Shown piece by piece: positions 23,801-38,800 of a DNA stretch of 64,000 bases (position 1 is the first letter of the stretch; every line of letters begins with the position of its first letter). Made by a program: the position numbers and the translations under genes. Below the pieces are notes generated by a model. That model had not been told where the DNA came from. It searched no databases and was given only the letters and a program-made list of their open reading frames with translations. Location: assembly GCA_013397935.1 (NCBI GenBank), contig VZRN01004254.1, positions 1 through 64,000 of the forward strand. Direction: 5' to 3'. The stretch comes from Dasyornis broadbenti (lineage: Eukaryota > Chordata > Aves > Passeriformes > Dasyornithidae).

Positions 23801-26800
23801 GAAATCTGGTTCACAGAGAGGTTAGCAAAATCTGCAACACTGCTGAGATAATGCCTCAGTAATTAAGACCCCTGTGAACAAAATTCACAGAATTACATAC
23901 ACTTGTGGCAGTGTTCAAAAATGAGCTTTTCCCCCATTTGCCTAATTTGTTCTCTATGACACCTTAAGTACAGAAGTATGTTCTGTATTTCAAAATGAAA
24001 CATACACTCACAAGTTTTCTGAGACCACAGTCATATTTTCACCTGGACTGGGAGCCATCCAAAGGTATCCTTGAAATACAAAGATCTCTGATCTCTTCGA
24101 AAAGCTAAGGCATTTTCGGTGTTTAACTGGTCCAATTCTTCTTGATTATTCACCACAAAAATCTGAGACACAGAAAAGGAGATGATTGGCAACCTTCTCA
24201 AGTTTTTTGGATTGTCACAAAATCTAGTTTTGCCATATGTATCTTCAAATAGGTAAATAATTGCACAGAAAAATGGTTTAGTCGTCTTCAGAAATAGATG
24301 AGGTGAGAACCTACACCCATGGAAAGAATGGTGTTTCCTGAGCACCTAACTATGGCTCCAATGGCCCCTATTTAGAAATGCACGTCCACAGGTAAAAATC
24401 ATGCAAATACTCGTGCACAATCACTACTGGGAAGCACTGTCTGATGTTTAAATGGCTTGATGCTGAAACTATTGCAAAATCCTTATAGGTATAAGTGCGT
24501 CTCTGTGGATTGACTATAACTTTTTGAGCATTTTTGTGGCTACAAAATAAATAATGCCTGTCTTAATACAACCTTCTCTTAACTTTTACCACTTTGTGCT
24601 TTGTTTAGATTCAATTGGCATTAAAATGCATATTTCTTTATATGCATACACTTTGGTCTAAAGCCAAGTCTTCAATTTTACTTAAAAAAAAATTAGTTCA
24701 AAATGGAAAAATTAGGACAAGCTGCTCTCTCACCCATTTTTTTAATGTCTCAGTCACTGAAATTGGTTGTAAGAGGCATTAGGGAATAATCTCTTCCTTC
24801 AGCAGCTTAATCAATTTAATTTTTGCAAGACTCAAGCCATTTTAAATTAAGAAAAAGCAAATGGAGTGCTTCTTAGCAAAACGGATTTAGGGCTGAGTCT
24901 GATTCTCACCAGCATAAATAGAATTGACTCTTTAAAACAAGTTATCCTGAAATTCTTACACAGCAGAATATTCCCATAACCCTGGACAAAGGCCAATTTC
25001 ATTAATGAAGCATTGAATAAAAACGCCTTCAGCTTGAATGAAAGAAAGCAAAGAAATAGGAAGCCGGCACCGAACTGATTCTGTAACTGTGCTCAGGAGC
25101 TCACGGCCCAGTCCCAAGCTCCAATTTCTCTTGAAATCAGTAGCAGAACTGTGCTGTCTCAAACTGTTACAGACACCAGCCTTTGAAATTGCACAGGATT
25201 TAAACAATTGAATGAATCTCAGCCAGTGACAGAATGTTTCCCAGCCAGTGCCCTCCTCTGGCAGTGCTGGCACTGGAGAAGCTGCTGGGTGCATGGGTGG
25301 TGGCACTCAGGATGTGCTGCTTTTGGCAAACCATAGGGCCAAGGCACAGAGCACCATCTTTTCCATGTGCAGCTACAGAATCCTGACAAGAATTTTCGAA
25401 GTGGCAGAGCTATGCTGGCACACAGCAGCAAAGTAGCATCTTCATTGATGACTAAGTGCTACCATGTACAGAATAATAAAGCAGGGCCCAGCAGAAGGAA
25501 AAGTACATAAATGGTATTTACAAAGCTCAAAGAAATCAGAGATGAAAAATTGCTAAATCACTTTTCACCAATGCTTTGTCCTTTAAAGTATTTTGTCCAA
25601 TTTGCTCATAAAAGTGCTTTCAAAGCTAGAGATGGAAATAAGCTATATAATGTGTATGTCTGTGGACAGGAGCCCAGACACCTGATTCCCATGGTTTGTG
25701 GAATTTCCTGTTTGGTTCAAGGTTGAGGGTCTGTGCTTAGGGAGAAAATTCTGTTGTATAAGTGAAATGCTTGACCCCAATATTCAATTCTGAAATCTCT
25801 GTCTTTAAAAAGCCCCAAACAAGCAAGAAAGGGATGCTACTTTACTGACTAATCTGAAAAGTATTTTGCTTTAATGAAATAAAAAGAACAGATTATATAT
25901 GTACAGTAGTAGATGAAAGAGAGCATCCTCAGGCTTGAAAAAGGTTTCCAAACACGTGTTACCTTACTGATGTTTTGAAATAGCTGCTTTTCAGTGCATC
26001 CATCACACAACTAGCTATGAGACTGAACTCTTTTGCACCAGCTGGATCTTAGAGGTTTTGAGTACTCAAAACCACACATTACCCAAGTATCTTCCTATTA
26101 AATAAAAAATATTAGCGAGTACAACACCTCTTACAATAAAAGCACTTAAGAACTTCTCACATTCCCTCTCAGAAAACCTGCTTACCGCGGGAACTTTAGG
26201 GTAGCTATGTCCAAACACAGATTCCTTATATGATGGGTTACTCATTTGTTGCGGGGTTCTGCAGAGACATCTCCCTGGAGGCCCTGGAAGTCCTCTTTCT
26301 CCCTTTGGTCCTATTGCAAATTGCCCTAGGAAGGAGAGTACCAGGCTGCCTTGTTATGAAGTTACTAGACAAAACACAAACACAGCCTTAGTGGGAAAAG
26401 TACAGGTCAGGTGGTTATATTGCATTTATCCAAGTTTTCAGATTGGCACATCTCCCACCAAATCCACCGGGAACTGAAGGGAGGCATTATCAGAACCACT
26501 AATTCCAGTACTTCAGGAGAAAGATGTAAGTTTGTACCACAGACACATTATTTCAGATTGCCCTTTGAATTTTTCTACCAGTTTTACAGAGAAAGAGAGA
26601 GACTACTTGCTTAGAATAAATGGCAGCCTGTTTGAAGCTACAGCAATTCAGGACAGGATGAACGCACAGATCACTCTGCAGCACCTCTGCACCAAGTTTT
26701 GTAGAGTCAGCCTCTGTATACATCCACAACACATTGGACTTGTTCATTTGTACAACCACTTGAGCAATGCTGTTTCACAGGTTTCTGTACAACAAAAACC

Positions 26801-29800
26801 CAATTTAAAAAACCAGGAGTTTTTAAATGTTTTAATTACACATTAAAAAAAATATTGCTTTTTGACTTTCAAACTTTGGCAAGGATGCACTGCTCTGCAG
26901 ATTTAGACTATGAGCCAATATGTTCATACTGCAAGCAGTGGCATCATTACAGAAATGTCTTTCAGGATCAGAATTTATATTCTAGAGGAAAAAGATTAAC
27001 AACCCTGACACATAAACTTTCTGTGGATGGAATAAAGCCTTTAAAAAGTAATCTCAAGGTCCTGGCTGCCTTCCCATCAGCATGGTGAAAATTCTGCCCT
27101 CTGAAAGCTTCCAGCTGATTTACTCAAGCAAAGCTGTTTCATAATGGGAGACATGAGATATATGAAGACTCTGAAGCTGCATCCAGCTTCACAGATGTTC
27201 CATTTCCACACCGTCACAAGGAGAGACCTCTCCACTAATGCAAGCAGGGGAAGAAAAAGGGAAAGCAAAATGGAAGGGGACATTGGACAGATTGGCTGCA
27301 GTACATGCAGCTGTCCTACATTTGAAGCAACGATAATTTCCAAAAGGTTTTGCTTTTCATTTTAGATACTTTAGTGTGTATCCAGGGTGAGAAACTGTAC
27401 CTGAGGGTTCACTGCCACTGTGCATTGTGGATTATGTATTGTCCTTCGTGTCCACGTTTGGACCCACATGCTGACCAGCATTCATGTACATGCACAGCTC
27501 TGACGCTGTACGATTATCAGTTATCACAAGGTTTTTCTCATAATTTTTTCAACACACACAATTGCATTGAGCATGGATCTCAAGCACTTAATTATACAGA
27601 GAGTTTCTCTCCACTGCTCTTTTTTCCCTCTGAGTCCTATTCCTTTCCCTTTTCTTTCCTTCTTTCCTTAATGTTACTGTAACTTGAATCTCATCCATTT
27701 TTCTCTTGCAGAGCTGCACAGGACGAGCATGTCCTGACTGATTAGAAATCACAATTTTACACTGTAAGCCAGGATATTTGGAGAAGCAGCTCTTCGATGA
27801 TGAAGATCACCCAGTCTCTCTGAGGCCGCCAGATGGCTTCTCATTATCTCTATCCAGTCTTCAGGATACTTCAGGGACCACATAGGCTTTATTTCTGGTT
27901 TGATTTGAAACATCAGAAGCCATAAAAGAGGCTTTAAAGTAAGGCATAGAGTCCTTATAATGGACAAGGATGGCATGACCTGTCTTTGGAGAAATCGTCT
28001 CCTTGCCATCAATGGAGAAGCAAAGAAAGCCCTGCAGGACTTTTTGCAGAGGGGCCTATGTGTATCTGATGAGTCAGGAGGGGCTGGGGAGCAGGGACAC
28101 TCTTTGGGAGAGTACCTCATCTTCTGCTTACCTAATCCTGACGGTCCAGGGGGACCTGGCTGGCCAACAGGACCAGGCCTGCCAGGTGGGCCCATGATAC
28201 CCGCCGGTCCAATGTCTCCCTTGAGGCCCTAGAAAAGAGGAGACTATCCATTTATTGTCTAAACTGTTAGTAACAAACAACCTCTTCCAGCCAGCACTGG
28301 CTTCCCATTTAAGAAAGCCAAGACATTTACCAACAGAAGCACGCAGCGTGAGCTTCACAGACACCACCCAGGGAATAGGGACTCTCCTCTCCCACACAGA
28401 GACAGAAAGGCAGGCCCAGGCAGGATTTCTGCTCCCAAATGTGAATGGTCACAGGGATCTGCTCTGTGAGGGGTCAGGAATCACCCTGCTCTGACTTCAA
28501 TCATTTGATAGCCTTTCTTTAAGGATGCCTTTTAACCCCTTGTAGGCTCTCTAGAAGTGAGTGCAGCTCAGAAAGAAAAAGGGGAAAATCACTGAGGAGT
28601 TGGCAAGGGCTTCCACAGTGACATTTCTCAGTCTGGGGGTGCAGTCTTTCAGAAGCACACTCATGACTTTGAAACTCACACTATTTTCAGAAGGACTTGA
28701 GGTGCCTGGATTCCTGTATCTCCTTGACTTTCACCTTGGGTATAGCTATGTTAACAAATCATCACAAGGCAAGTGAGGGCTTGGCTTTACAAGTGCAAGT
28801 TAGTGTTGAGCAACACCGTGCTGACAAATCATTTCCCTCTGGCACCCAATCAAGCAGTCAATGATGCAAAATTACCTATGGGAGAGGGGCTCACACACAG
28901 TTTCCATACAATAGCTAATACTCTGTAAAATCAGCCCTCATTTGCCTCATGGGAGCTTGTTTGTGCAACCACACCCTTAGGCATTTGGAAGTTTCAAGCT
29001 AGAACTGGTTGTCACCTTCTCGTTTTTTGCTCCTGAATTTAATATGGTGACACTTATTAAAAATAACTATATTTACCTTCCTGCTCATATACTCTCCAAG
29101 GCTTGGATTTCTCAAGCTTTATATTTCAGAAGTGTATTACATAGCTTAAATATGACTTGAATTTTATGTAACAGCATATGTCACTTAGCATAATAAAAAT
29201 TATGTGTACTATGTAAGCTTTCTTTCAATGACAAAGGAGATTATTTCCTTGAAGATGGTATAATTCCAGGTTAATGTGCATTCAGAGGCATACGATGAAT
29301 GGTTGCATGTCTAATTTGAAAGTAGCAAAGCATAGATAGTAATATATGCTGAAATAATTTGTTATTACATAATGTGTTACATCCCATGGATATGTTTGAA
29401 TGTCACTTGCACCATTTCAGCAGAGGAAGGCTGATTTTGCCATGGCCTATAAAGAAGTAATTGAATATTTGCTCTGTTTAATCTTATTAGGTAAGCTCTG
29501 AGCCATAAAAATATTCCAGGATTTATGTGAATGTCAGTGATGCTGATCTCTAATTACTTCTCACATAATGCAACACAGAACTAGCAGACCAGGATTTTGT
29601 AGCCCCAAAGAAGACTGTAGGAATTCTCTTTCCCCCCACAACAGCAATTTGACAGAGGCAAGCCAATGCCAGTCAGACAGGTACTGACAGGAAACAAGCT
29701 GTTTTCTGTGTCTCCTGCTTTGGAGAAATGATTGCTTAATGCTTTCCTACTTAGCACTGATGGATTAAATGATAACGGCAAGGGGTGATGTTCAGTGCTT

Positions 29801-32800
29801 TTACCTTGTTTATTTTTCACATGTGCCCACGGGCATTCAGAGAAGCTTTTCCCATTTACAATATTTATATTCATGTCCTTTCTTTCAAAACAACATTATC
29901 TAAAGCCCTAGGTCATTCCTCCTTCTCAAGACTGAAACCATAAACTTGGATTTTCTTAGGGTCAGTTCCCAAGTTATAAAGCTTTGGGTGTTATACCTCA
30001 GTTAGCAGCAGTGAGGCTGTGACTTGTGACTCCCACCTCCTGGCCACCCCTTGGGAAGAGCCTACCCCAGAGGCAGGAAGAGATGAAGAAGTCAGTGAAC
30101 TAATCAAGACATATCTCAAAATGGAAGTGGAAGTGACACCTGCTTAATTTAGCTGCTTTTATCTAGGCATGTCAGCTGGATCAAGAGACAGGAAATGGCC
30201 CCATGTTATGGAAACGATCCTCTCAGCTGAACAAAGTGCCAGACAACTACAGCACTTAAAGGTGGCAGCCAGACTTACAGAGCCTTAAAATTCCACTCCC
30301 TAGTTTTTTCAAAGGATTAGAAAAGAAGAAAGGAAATAGCTAGTTCACCACTTACAGAGAGGGAAACCTCTTTTTCATGCTAAGATGCTTTCAGGACACC
30401 AGAAAGGGGTTCCTGTACTGAGCCTTGGGGCTGGAAACACCTATCTAGGGCCAGACTATAGGTCTTTTAGTCACAGTGATTGCTGTCTTAAATTATGACA
30501 TGCTTATGTCACCACTTTTTTATTAAGCTACTGTGTAAGGTGACAAAATGTCTAAGGTCAAAAAAGGAGTTCACCGAGTTCAAGTTGAACTGCGGGTACT
30601 GCATCTCCTCTTGCCTTGTGCTATGGAAAAACATTCCACAGCACAAAGGCAGGACAGATGAACAGAGTTTAGAAAAAAAAAATAAAGCAACCCCCTCAAA
30701 ACCAGCAAAGAGCATACACCAGCTTTTAAAACCTGACCAATCTAGGACAAAAAAGAGGGTTTGTTGTGGGTCATCTAACAGACTTATGTTGCATGTACCT
30801 TCCTTTCTTGGGGACCTATTATTTCCTTCAACTCTTTCCCCAACTCTTTTCCCAACTCTTCTTTTTTCCCCGCACTGACTATTTCATCACTTCAGATAAT
30901 ATCTGTTGTTATCAGAGCAACAGTGAAGCAGGGATGTGCCTCTCCTTGCCATGCTGGGCATAACAAGGCTGCAAATAAAATACTTTCAGCTAAGCCCCGG
31001 ACCACTGAAATGCTATAGTGGTGGAGTCAGTATCCATTTTACACACAATTCCTAGACTTTATAATTCATCTGAAAGTCTGAAAATATAGCTCTGATAGAA
31101 TAATTTTGAGCTCTCTAGCCATCAGGTGGGGCTGGGACTATAGCTCTGTATTGCTAAGGATTCAAAGGAAATCTTCAAGGTCTGCTCAAATTGTATTAAA
31201 TGAGTTCATTACCAATCCAGGATAAATACAACTTTTCCCATGCTGCATGGGCAGGGAGCTGAATGCCACAGATAAGAATCCAGCCTTAAAGCTGAGATTT
31301 TAACTCCTGTGTAGCCTGTGCATGCCTGTGAGGTGTTCCAGGGTTCTGACCCCTCCCTGCGTGATAGAGTGCATGAGATACAAGACCACAGACCACATGA
31401 TCACACAGATGCCATGAGTCACAGGAAGAGGAAACATCGTGTTCCTACTTGTTTGCCTCGTTTTCCAGGTCTTCCTATAGGTCCTCTGTGTCCTGGTACT
31501 CCAGACTGTCCCTTCGGGCCCATCTCTCCCTTGGTGGTTGCAGAGGGAAGGAAGCAGGAGGTAAGTACATGGTTACACTTGCCTCATACAAGCAGATGCA
31601 CATTGCTTTCATTTACAGGATTCCTCTAGATAAAGCTGGCACTGTTTCTTTCTTAGAAATCCAAAATTATAATAAAATATTTTAGAACAGATGTAATGTT
31701 TAAAAACTCATATAATTTACCTACATCCCCTGAAAAATCCTTTCCTAAGGAAGAGGCCACATGAGATCAGATACATGGTTAGAGACTTGGAGAGGTCAAA
31801 GCTAGGAAAACTCTCTGACCCCTTAGCAGTATCTTGCTTTGCTGTTAAGATGCATGTGTGATAAAAATACTCAGGGAAAGGAATTCACTCATCTTCCGAT
31901 CTCTTTAGAAGCAGCTATTATTTCCATTTCTAATTTCAGAGATATTATTTGATATGTCATAAAATTATCCACCTTTAGGTTTTCCATAAGCCAACAACTG
32001 AATTTTGTTTATTTTTCAAGTACAGAATAACGATGACATAAAAACTGGTCAGGGTTATCACTGCTATTTACAGTAGTGCCATTTTGTTCCAGAGTATCAA
32101 CAAGGAAATATTTATTAGCTTCAAGTGAATAAAACCTAAGCAATTAAGGCAGTTGTGAATCTGTAGAGTTTAGATATGTTAATCAGGAGGAAGATTATGA
32201 CTAAACCAATGATCTGGGGAAGAAAGAGAAACAACAGCAAAGAGCTAAATCTGAGAGCTTTCTCCTGAGCTAAAAACTCTAAAGATTTTGATCAAGTCCA
32301 GGAAGTGCTGGATATTGAGTCAAGTAAGACCATCAATGTCTGATACTTTCCAGGAAGTCCCTGAATCCACTCATTGACCCTATCTCAGCATTTAACACAA
32401 CTCCCCAACACATCACACCCACTTACTTTTTGTCCCAGCATTCCAGGGAAGCCTATTTCTCCCTACAAAGTCAAAGGAGCAAAATAGTCAGAAAATGTGT
32501 AGCGATCTTTGACAAAGCAGCACCTTCCTTGAAAGGAAGGAAACAAGTGCCATGTGTGGATATCAGTTAAACCCCCAGCACTGCCTCAGCGCTGCTGAGG
32601 TAAAGCAGGTAAAGCAGTAGGTGGAGAATTATAAGTAAAATTGTACTATAAAGTCCCGTGTATTGTACCATTACTCCTCTGTCTGATCCTCTGCTGCCAG
32701 CTTTTGTTCGTCTGGTAAAATCATCCCAGTTGTGCTTTTGTCTACTGGCAACCCTGATACCTGTACAACTCCCAAATCCTGCCTCTGGGAATGGCATTTC

Positions 32801-35800
32801 TCCATTTGCACCAAAAGGAGTTTACTTTTCCTCTCTTAGTTAAAAGAACCCCCAAGCCATGAATCTCTCCCCCTCTTCCCCTCCCAGTATTACCATATCA
32901 CCAGCTGAAAGCATTTTGGGAAGCTGCCATGGTTCTGGACTGCATAGCCCAGGAGAGGCTGGGGTGACCTCCAGGAAAATCCCTCTCTGACTCCTCAGTT
33001 TCACTGTGCACTGGGCTGGGGGCACATGGACACGGAGCTGCTCCACTGCCCTCACATCAGATGGGACCACTGCCCTCCTTCACCACTCTTGCCCTCCCTG
33101 GAAGACTCCAGGCTCCATTCCTCCATGTCCCTCCTGTTTTTCCCTGTCAGAAGTACATTGCTCTTCAAATGCACATTCACAACCATCTGGAAAAGAAAAT
33201 TACCTGGTCTCCTTTGACTCCTTTGTCGCCTCTGTCACCTCTGGATCCCTGAAGAGAGATAACAGGCAAACAACAGCTTAATTACTACTGTTTCATGAAG
33301 AGGCAAAAAGTATTTCTCCTGCACAATGCATTATTGAAGTCAGCAGAATACAGTAATGTCTTCAGAGTGAGGTATATGGTTCATTATTGATATTATAACA
33401 GAATTGAGGGTAAGGACTGTCAGAAAAGGGACTCATTCTCCCCAGATAATTACTTTAAATACATGCTTTCCTGGACATAACACTTTCAATTTTGATTTTT
33501 TTTTCCCAGTTGGCTTCTTTCCCCAGCTCAGGTCCCGCTGTAATATCTCACAGTACAAACTGTCTCAGTGCCAAAGCATGTTATCACCTAACTAAACCAG
33601 ACCAATAATTAAAGATTATTTTACCCATGCTGTAGATGGGGAATCAGTAGTGAGTTTCACTTTAGCAACTTTTTCACAAGGATACATGGTGTAAAACTCA
33701 CTTCTTCAGCACCCCAGCCCAAGCTACAAGACTGTGCTCCTTCTCAGTTGTTTTCATTACTCAGTGGGACCTTTAGACTCCATCAAAATTCACAATCTCA
33801 TTTCTACAGTTGCTTTTTTTTTTTAACATAAGTGTTTCCAAATATTAAATTATACATTATTCTATTGTCACACTGACCTTTTCTCCTCTAGTTCCAGGAA
33901 AACCCTAAAGGGAATGATAGATATTTTAATGCTTCTCACTTTCAAGATCACCAAAGAAATCGGACTTTCAAATGTTGAAGTGAAGAAAAAGAACCAGGCA
34001 CAAATAATTAATTGCATCAAAGTGTAAATGCAAATGAATATTTACAGCTCCTAAAACTGCACTGAAACAGAATTGTGAAATATGAATTAAAAGCAAGACA
34101 GCTCAGCCCAAAAGCCATTATGAAAAAGCCAGGTAAAGCCAGCAGCTTTGATAATGCTTTGAAATTGAAACAAGTTAAATAAAATGTAACTGAGAGTAAA
34201 TTAAGCATTAGATGCCACAATTAATAATCTAATATAATTTTAACACAAATCTTCATCCTTTGTTTCGTTTGTTTGTTGTTTTTTCCCCCCATGGAGTGTA
34301 CTTAAGTTATACTTAAGTAATCTAGTGTAATCACTAGTATAAAACTAAGTTTCTCTTAAAGAAACATAGAGTAAACAAAGGTGTTCAGTTCTTCTTTCCA
34401 ATCCTTTATTTGAATAAACTGATCACATAATTTATTTCAACTGTCAGTACATATGCATAGTTCTAATAGGGGGCCAAAATTACCTCCACAGCCTTATGAG
34501 GTGGGTAGAAAACATTGTAGACATGATTTAATGCTGCAGATATGCTTAAGAACTCCATTTTTCTAGTGGAATACAATCATATCTGAGCTTGCTTTTAAAA
34601 TCATTTATACCAAAGCATTTTTACGAAAAGCCAAGCCAAGCCGAACCAGACAACATAACCTTGCTTGATGTAGAACATATTTTTTTAGCTATATTAGGAA
34701 AGATATATCTTGATAAGTGCTTTCCAGAAAATTCGTGAGGGAAGCAACTGCAAGCAGAGCATTAGAAACTAATGTCGGAAAATGCAGTGTTTGGTTAACA
34801 AACCTTGGAGCCCATTGGTCCTCTTGTACCTGGCAATCCCATCACACCCAACTCTCCCTTTTCACCCTAAAGGGGTCAATAAAGAGAGTTATTGGATGTG
34901 GCTCTCTGATGAGGTCATGTTTGAATGTCTGGCAGTTCAGTGGTTCAGGTTTTCTGTCAAATAGTTAAGCCTGACCCTGGTGTAGAATTGTGAACAGGGG
35001 TCCATATTGCAATTGTCTTCCGCCTGAATCCTCACATGTTATCTTACTCTTCCATTTGCATTTTCTTGTGTGAGTAACTTTTGCTTCAGTTTTCCCAGAC
35101 GTTATTAAAGGACATGCAAGCAAACCACCACCAGCAGTGCATCCTTTTCTGTATGAAGGTGCATTATCTCTACCCAGCATCACCTCCACTGAGTTGCAGA
35201 AAAGAAAGGCATTTTGCTGCATGCCTTATGGCCTGTGGAGGCATAGTGACTGCTTTTATTGTAGTTCTGAGACACCATGTGCTGAACAGTCATTTGGTAG
35301 CAGTAAATCATGGAAAAGCTTTACAACCACTTCTCTGGCTGCTGTCAGCTAATTATGTCTAGTGTGAAATACAGAGTAGACACCCAGACATGCAGCAGTG
35401 CTACCAGCAGAATACATTTGGCTCTTACTCTCCTTTGGCTTTCACCGTCCTAGAAATGGAGAGGATTTTCCCACTGGCTGCTGCACCTGCAGTTGTTCAG
35501 ACAAGACTTGAAGGAATTAAGTGGGAGAAATAGGGACTGAATTAAGGCTGTGTCAAAGTAAGAGAAGACAAGAAGAGCCAACTGAAGAAATAGCAAATAT
35601 CCACAGAGGATGAGGATCCATCTGAGGAAAAAAACCAAACAGCACCTTACTGGAGATTTACAGCAAGAAGGGGGTGCAGCAAATATCTCTGGTGAAGAAG
35701 AATATTGAAAGTTGGAGGAGATCAGAGATGGGGAGGAAGGAAAGAGAGGCACAACCAACTGAAGTGACCACAGAGAGCTTCTGTCCTGTATTCAACTGGC

Positions 35801-38800
35801 GCCTTCATTGACAAGTGGGAAAATGTGATTTATAGAGACTAGAAGAAATGAAACTGTGAACCTACATAAAGACCAGGAGAGACCAGTATCAGAAGACACA
35901 ATAAAAGCAGAAGAATCATAATCAAACAGCAAGTAGGACTTGCAGTTAAAGTATAGGAAAAAGTATTACTGAATATGAGGGATGCTTCTAGGAGTGTGAT
36001 GAAAAAGCATAGTAATAGACAAAAGGAGAATAACCAAAATAAGGAAGACTACACAAATAAAACTAAAGTCTATATAAGGAAAAGACCAAGTGAATGAGTT
36101 TTCTGTCTGCTTTGCTCTCTTGCTTCACTAAGACTATGAAAGAAGGAGTTGATGGAACCTTTCCTCTGCCCTCACTGCTCCTGCTGTGGGAAATCATAGC
36201 ACACACAATGCGTTTTTGGGGGGAACCATTTCCCGTCTCACAGTTCAAAGTGAACATTGATTTCTTTTAAGTATATACTTTCTTGTTGCTTGCCTACATT
36301 CCTGCATACTACAATATGATGTTCTTCATCTAACATGGCTGTGAAGATCTTGAAAGTCTGCTTCCCAGATGTGGCTTGAATTCAGAAGTCACCTATTTTT
36401 ATTCTTACAGTATCAAGAGCTACTGCATCACATCTTCTGAGGTGGGGGTATCAACCTTCATAGAGCAAATGAAGAGTCAAAGATTTACTGGAAAAAGCAG
36501 TTTCAAACTAAGCATTGTGTGCAGTCCTTTTGGCTAATACATCCTGGATTGAAGAAAAGCAAGTTATCTCAAAAGACCCAGTAGAAGCTCCAAAAACCAC
36601 AGCTCATATGAAGAGCTGTTATACCTTTTGTGTAAGCCAGTACTCACTAAAGGACAGTCCTGAAGCTTTTTTTATAACAAATGCAGGTGAAGCAGCCACT
36701 CTGCAGTAGCAAAGCACGTCCTGTCATTTCTTCTGTTGGTTAATAAAAATAACAGGAATTAATGTTTGTTTGCATGGGAATTAACTTCAAAGATGTGATC
36801 AGCCATTCTCGTGGTTTGTAATCTCTTTCCGCTAATACCAGCCTGGTATTTTCCCTCTGATCACACGAGCTTGCAGTACATCTTCAGGCAAAGGGATCCT
36901 CATAAAGAATAGCTGTAACGATGGCAGTTAGTTTAGGAAAACGGATTCGTGTGATTGTGAGACACCAGTGGCTATCAGTGAGTCTTCATTATATTCATTT
37001 TCAATTTCCCTTTGACATGTTTAATCCACATAAGAAGTGCTACAGAGGCTGGGCTGAAGGTGGAGTAACCTAACCTAGACTGAGCAGGCATTTGCAGAGC
37101 AGTGTAAGAAAGGTGACAAGCACAGAGTGCCCTTGCACTGCTGCAGCTTCCCAGCCTCCTGCAAGTAGCTGTTTAGAGATTTCTCAAGACAACTCCTCTG
37201 TTCAGATTGTGATGTTGAAAAGGTTGTTTCATGTGAATTTTAGTCTTACCTTCGGTCCCACAGGTCCAGGCCATCCTACTGGTCCTGGCATCCCAGGGAC
37301 GCCCGGGGGACCTGGTCTGCCCTTGAACAGAAAACACTGATTACAATGATTCATTTAACACCATTCCTACACAGCCCATTACTGCAGACATGGAATAAAA
37401 ATGGATGGAATTATATCCATACAAATCCAATTTATGTTGAGAGCAGAACGAAATCTTTAACTAACTATTCCTGTTACGATGGTCCTTATTCTGAACATTC
37501 CTATATTGCTAGTTATACTTGCTCTTTATTAACTACTATATGACCAGCAATAACTACATATGTACATACAGCTATTTATCTGTTTTAATTGCTGCCAGTA
37601 AATCACTCTTTGAGTATCTCCTAAAATGCTGCAGATTAATGCTATTCCACTGCATTACACTGTTTGACAATGTGATCTCAGAAATGTCATCATGACATTC
37701 AGGGCCAAGAGTGAACTCTCATGGGCCAGAGAGCTTTTAACAAGAGTTGTAAAGCTTCATTTTCAACCCGAGCAACTTCCCCTACTGAACCTACTGGTTT
37801 TTGTCAGAAGAGTAAGTGTTGATGTACTGTGTTGAAAGTTTAGCACTTTCATGTAGGTTGGTGGGTTACTCTCTCAAAGACATTGCTGTTTTGAACACTT
37901 GAATTTATATTAATAATATTTTTGTTTACTTTAGGGCATTTGAAAACAGATTAAAGACAATTACCTCTTCTGTTTATGTGTTTTATATTTATTTGAATTA
38001 CTGATTGGTAGCTGGTGTCAAAATCCTTGGTATATTATTAGAAAGGTGTCAAAATCCTGGGTATATTATTAGAAGGGTACTTCTTTTCCTAGTTAATGAC
38101 CACCCCCTGCATATCTCTGATTTCATTCTGCATTTCTGTCTTCTTTAAAGTTAATTACATTAAATGGATGTACTTAGTGACTGAGATAACATATTCTGTT
38201 TCATCACATGTAGGGGCACATATTTTTGACAATATATCACGGCTCATATATCACCAAGCATAGGACTATAGTCAGCATGTTGCATTGGTGCCAGAGCTCT
38301 GGAAGGGTAATCATTAATGGTTATTCCTCCTTCAGGGGTATCTGGCTGAGCCTTGTTTAGACTTTGGAGGAGTAAAACAATTGATTTTTCTTTGGGGCTT
38401 TTTTGGTACACCTTTTATGATAGCTCCCATACTCTGCTTCCCCTGTCCACACAGACAGCTCAAGTGATGTCCCACTCTGTTTGGGTTGTCTCCATGCTTT
38501 TTACTCAGGGAATTTATCAAATTCAAACCAGCTGGGGCAGCTCTCCAGCCCTGCATCTGGAGCCCCCTACTATCCACACTGGTTGCCCATGAGAGAAGCA
38601 CGAACAGGCTAAACTTCCACATTAGCTACTTTTTATTGAAGTGTTGCCTGCACCCCTCCCTGGCAGCTGCTATTAAATATGAGATGGATTTCTGAGACAG
38701 CACCTTTGTTCATACCTTTCTTCCAGGCCTGCCAATCTCCCCCTGCCAGACAAAGGAATATATCAGTCTTGTAGGCACATGAAGCACAGTGGCTCATAAG

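Larger units (their letters stand above)
18898..26185 (-). other. COLQ: COLQ introns 16, 15, 14 and 13
   Basis: Introns at 18898-20955, 21059-23301, 23423-24042 and 24163-26185. Intron 16 contains a 35-base A run (19371-19405) and a CA/GT dinucleotide repeat (20853-20893). The rest is AT-rich, and no other gene, CR1 copy or conserved-looking element was recognised. Confidence 0.7.
31530..34803 (-). other. COLQ: COLQ introns 10, 9, 8 and 7
   Basis: Introns at 31530-32426, 32463-33203, 33249-33877 and 33905-34803, all under 1 kb, so the middle of the helix is tightly packed. Nothing else recognised apart from short T runs. Confidence 0.75.

Noticed and set aside
27749..28195. 148-codon minus-strand frame beginning with collagen-like sequence
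   Set aside because: Only its beginning is COLQ exon 12. After the donor at 28131-28130 it reads through into the intron.
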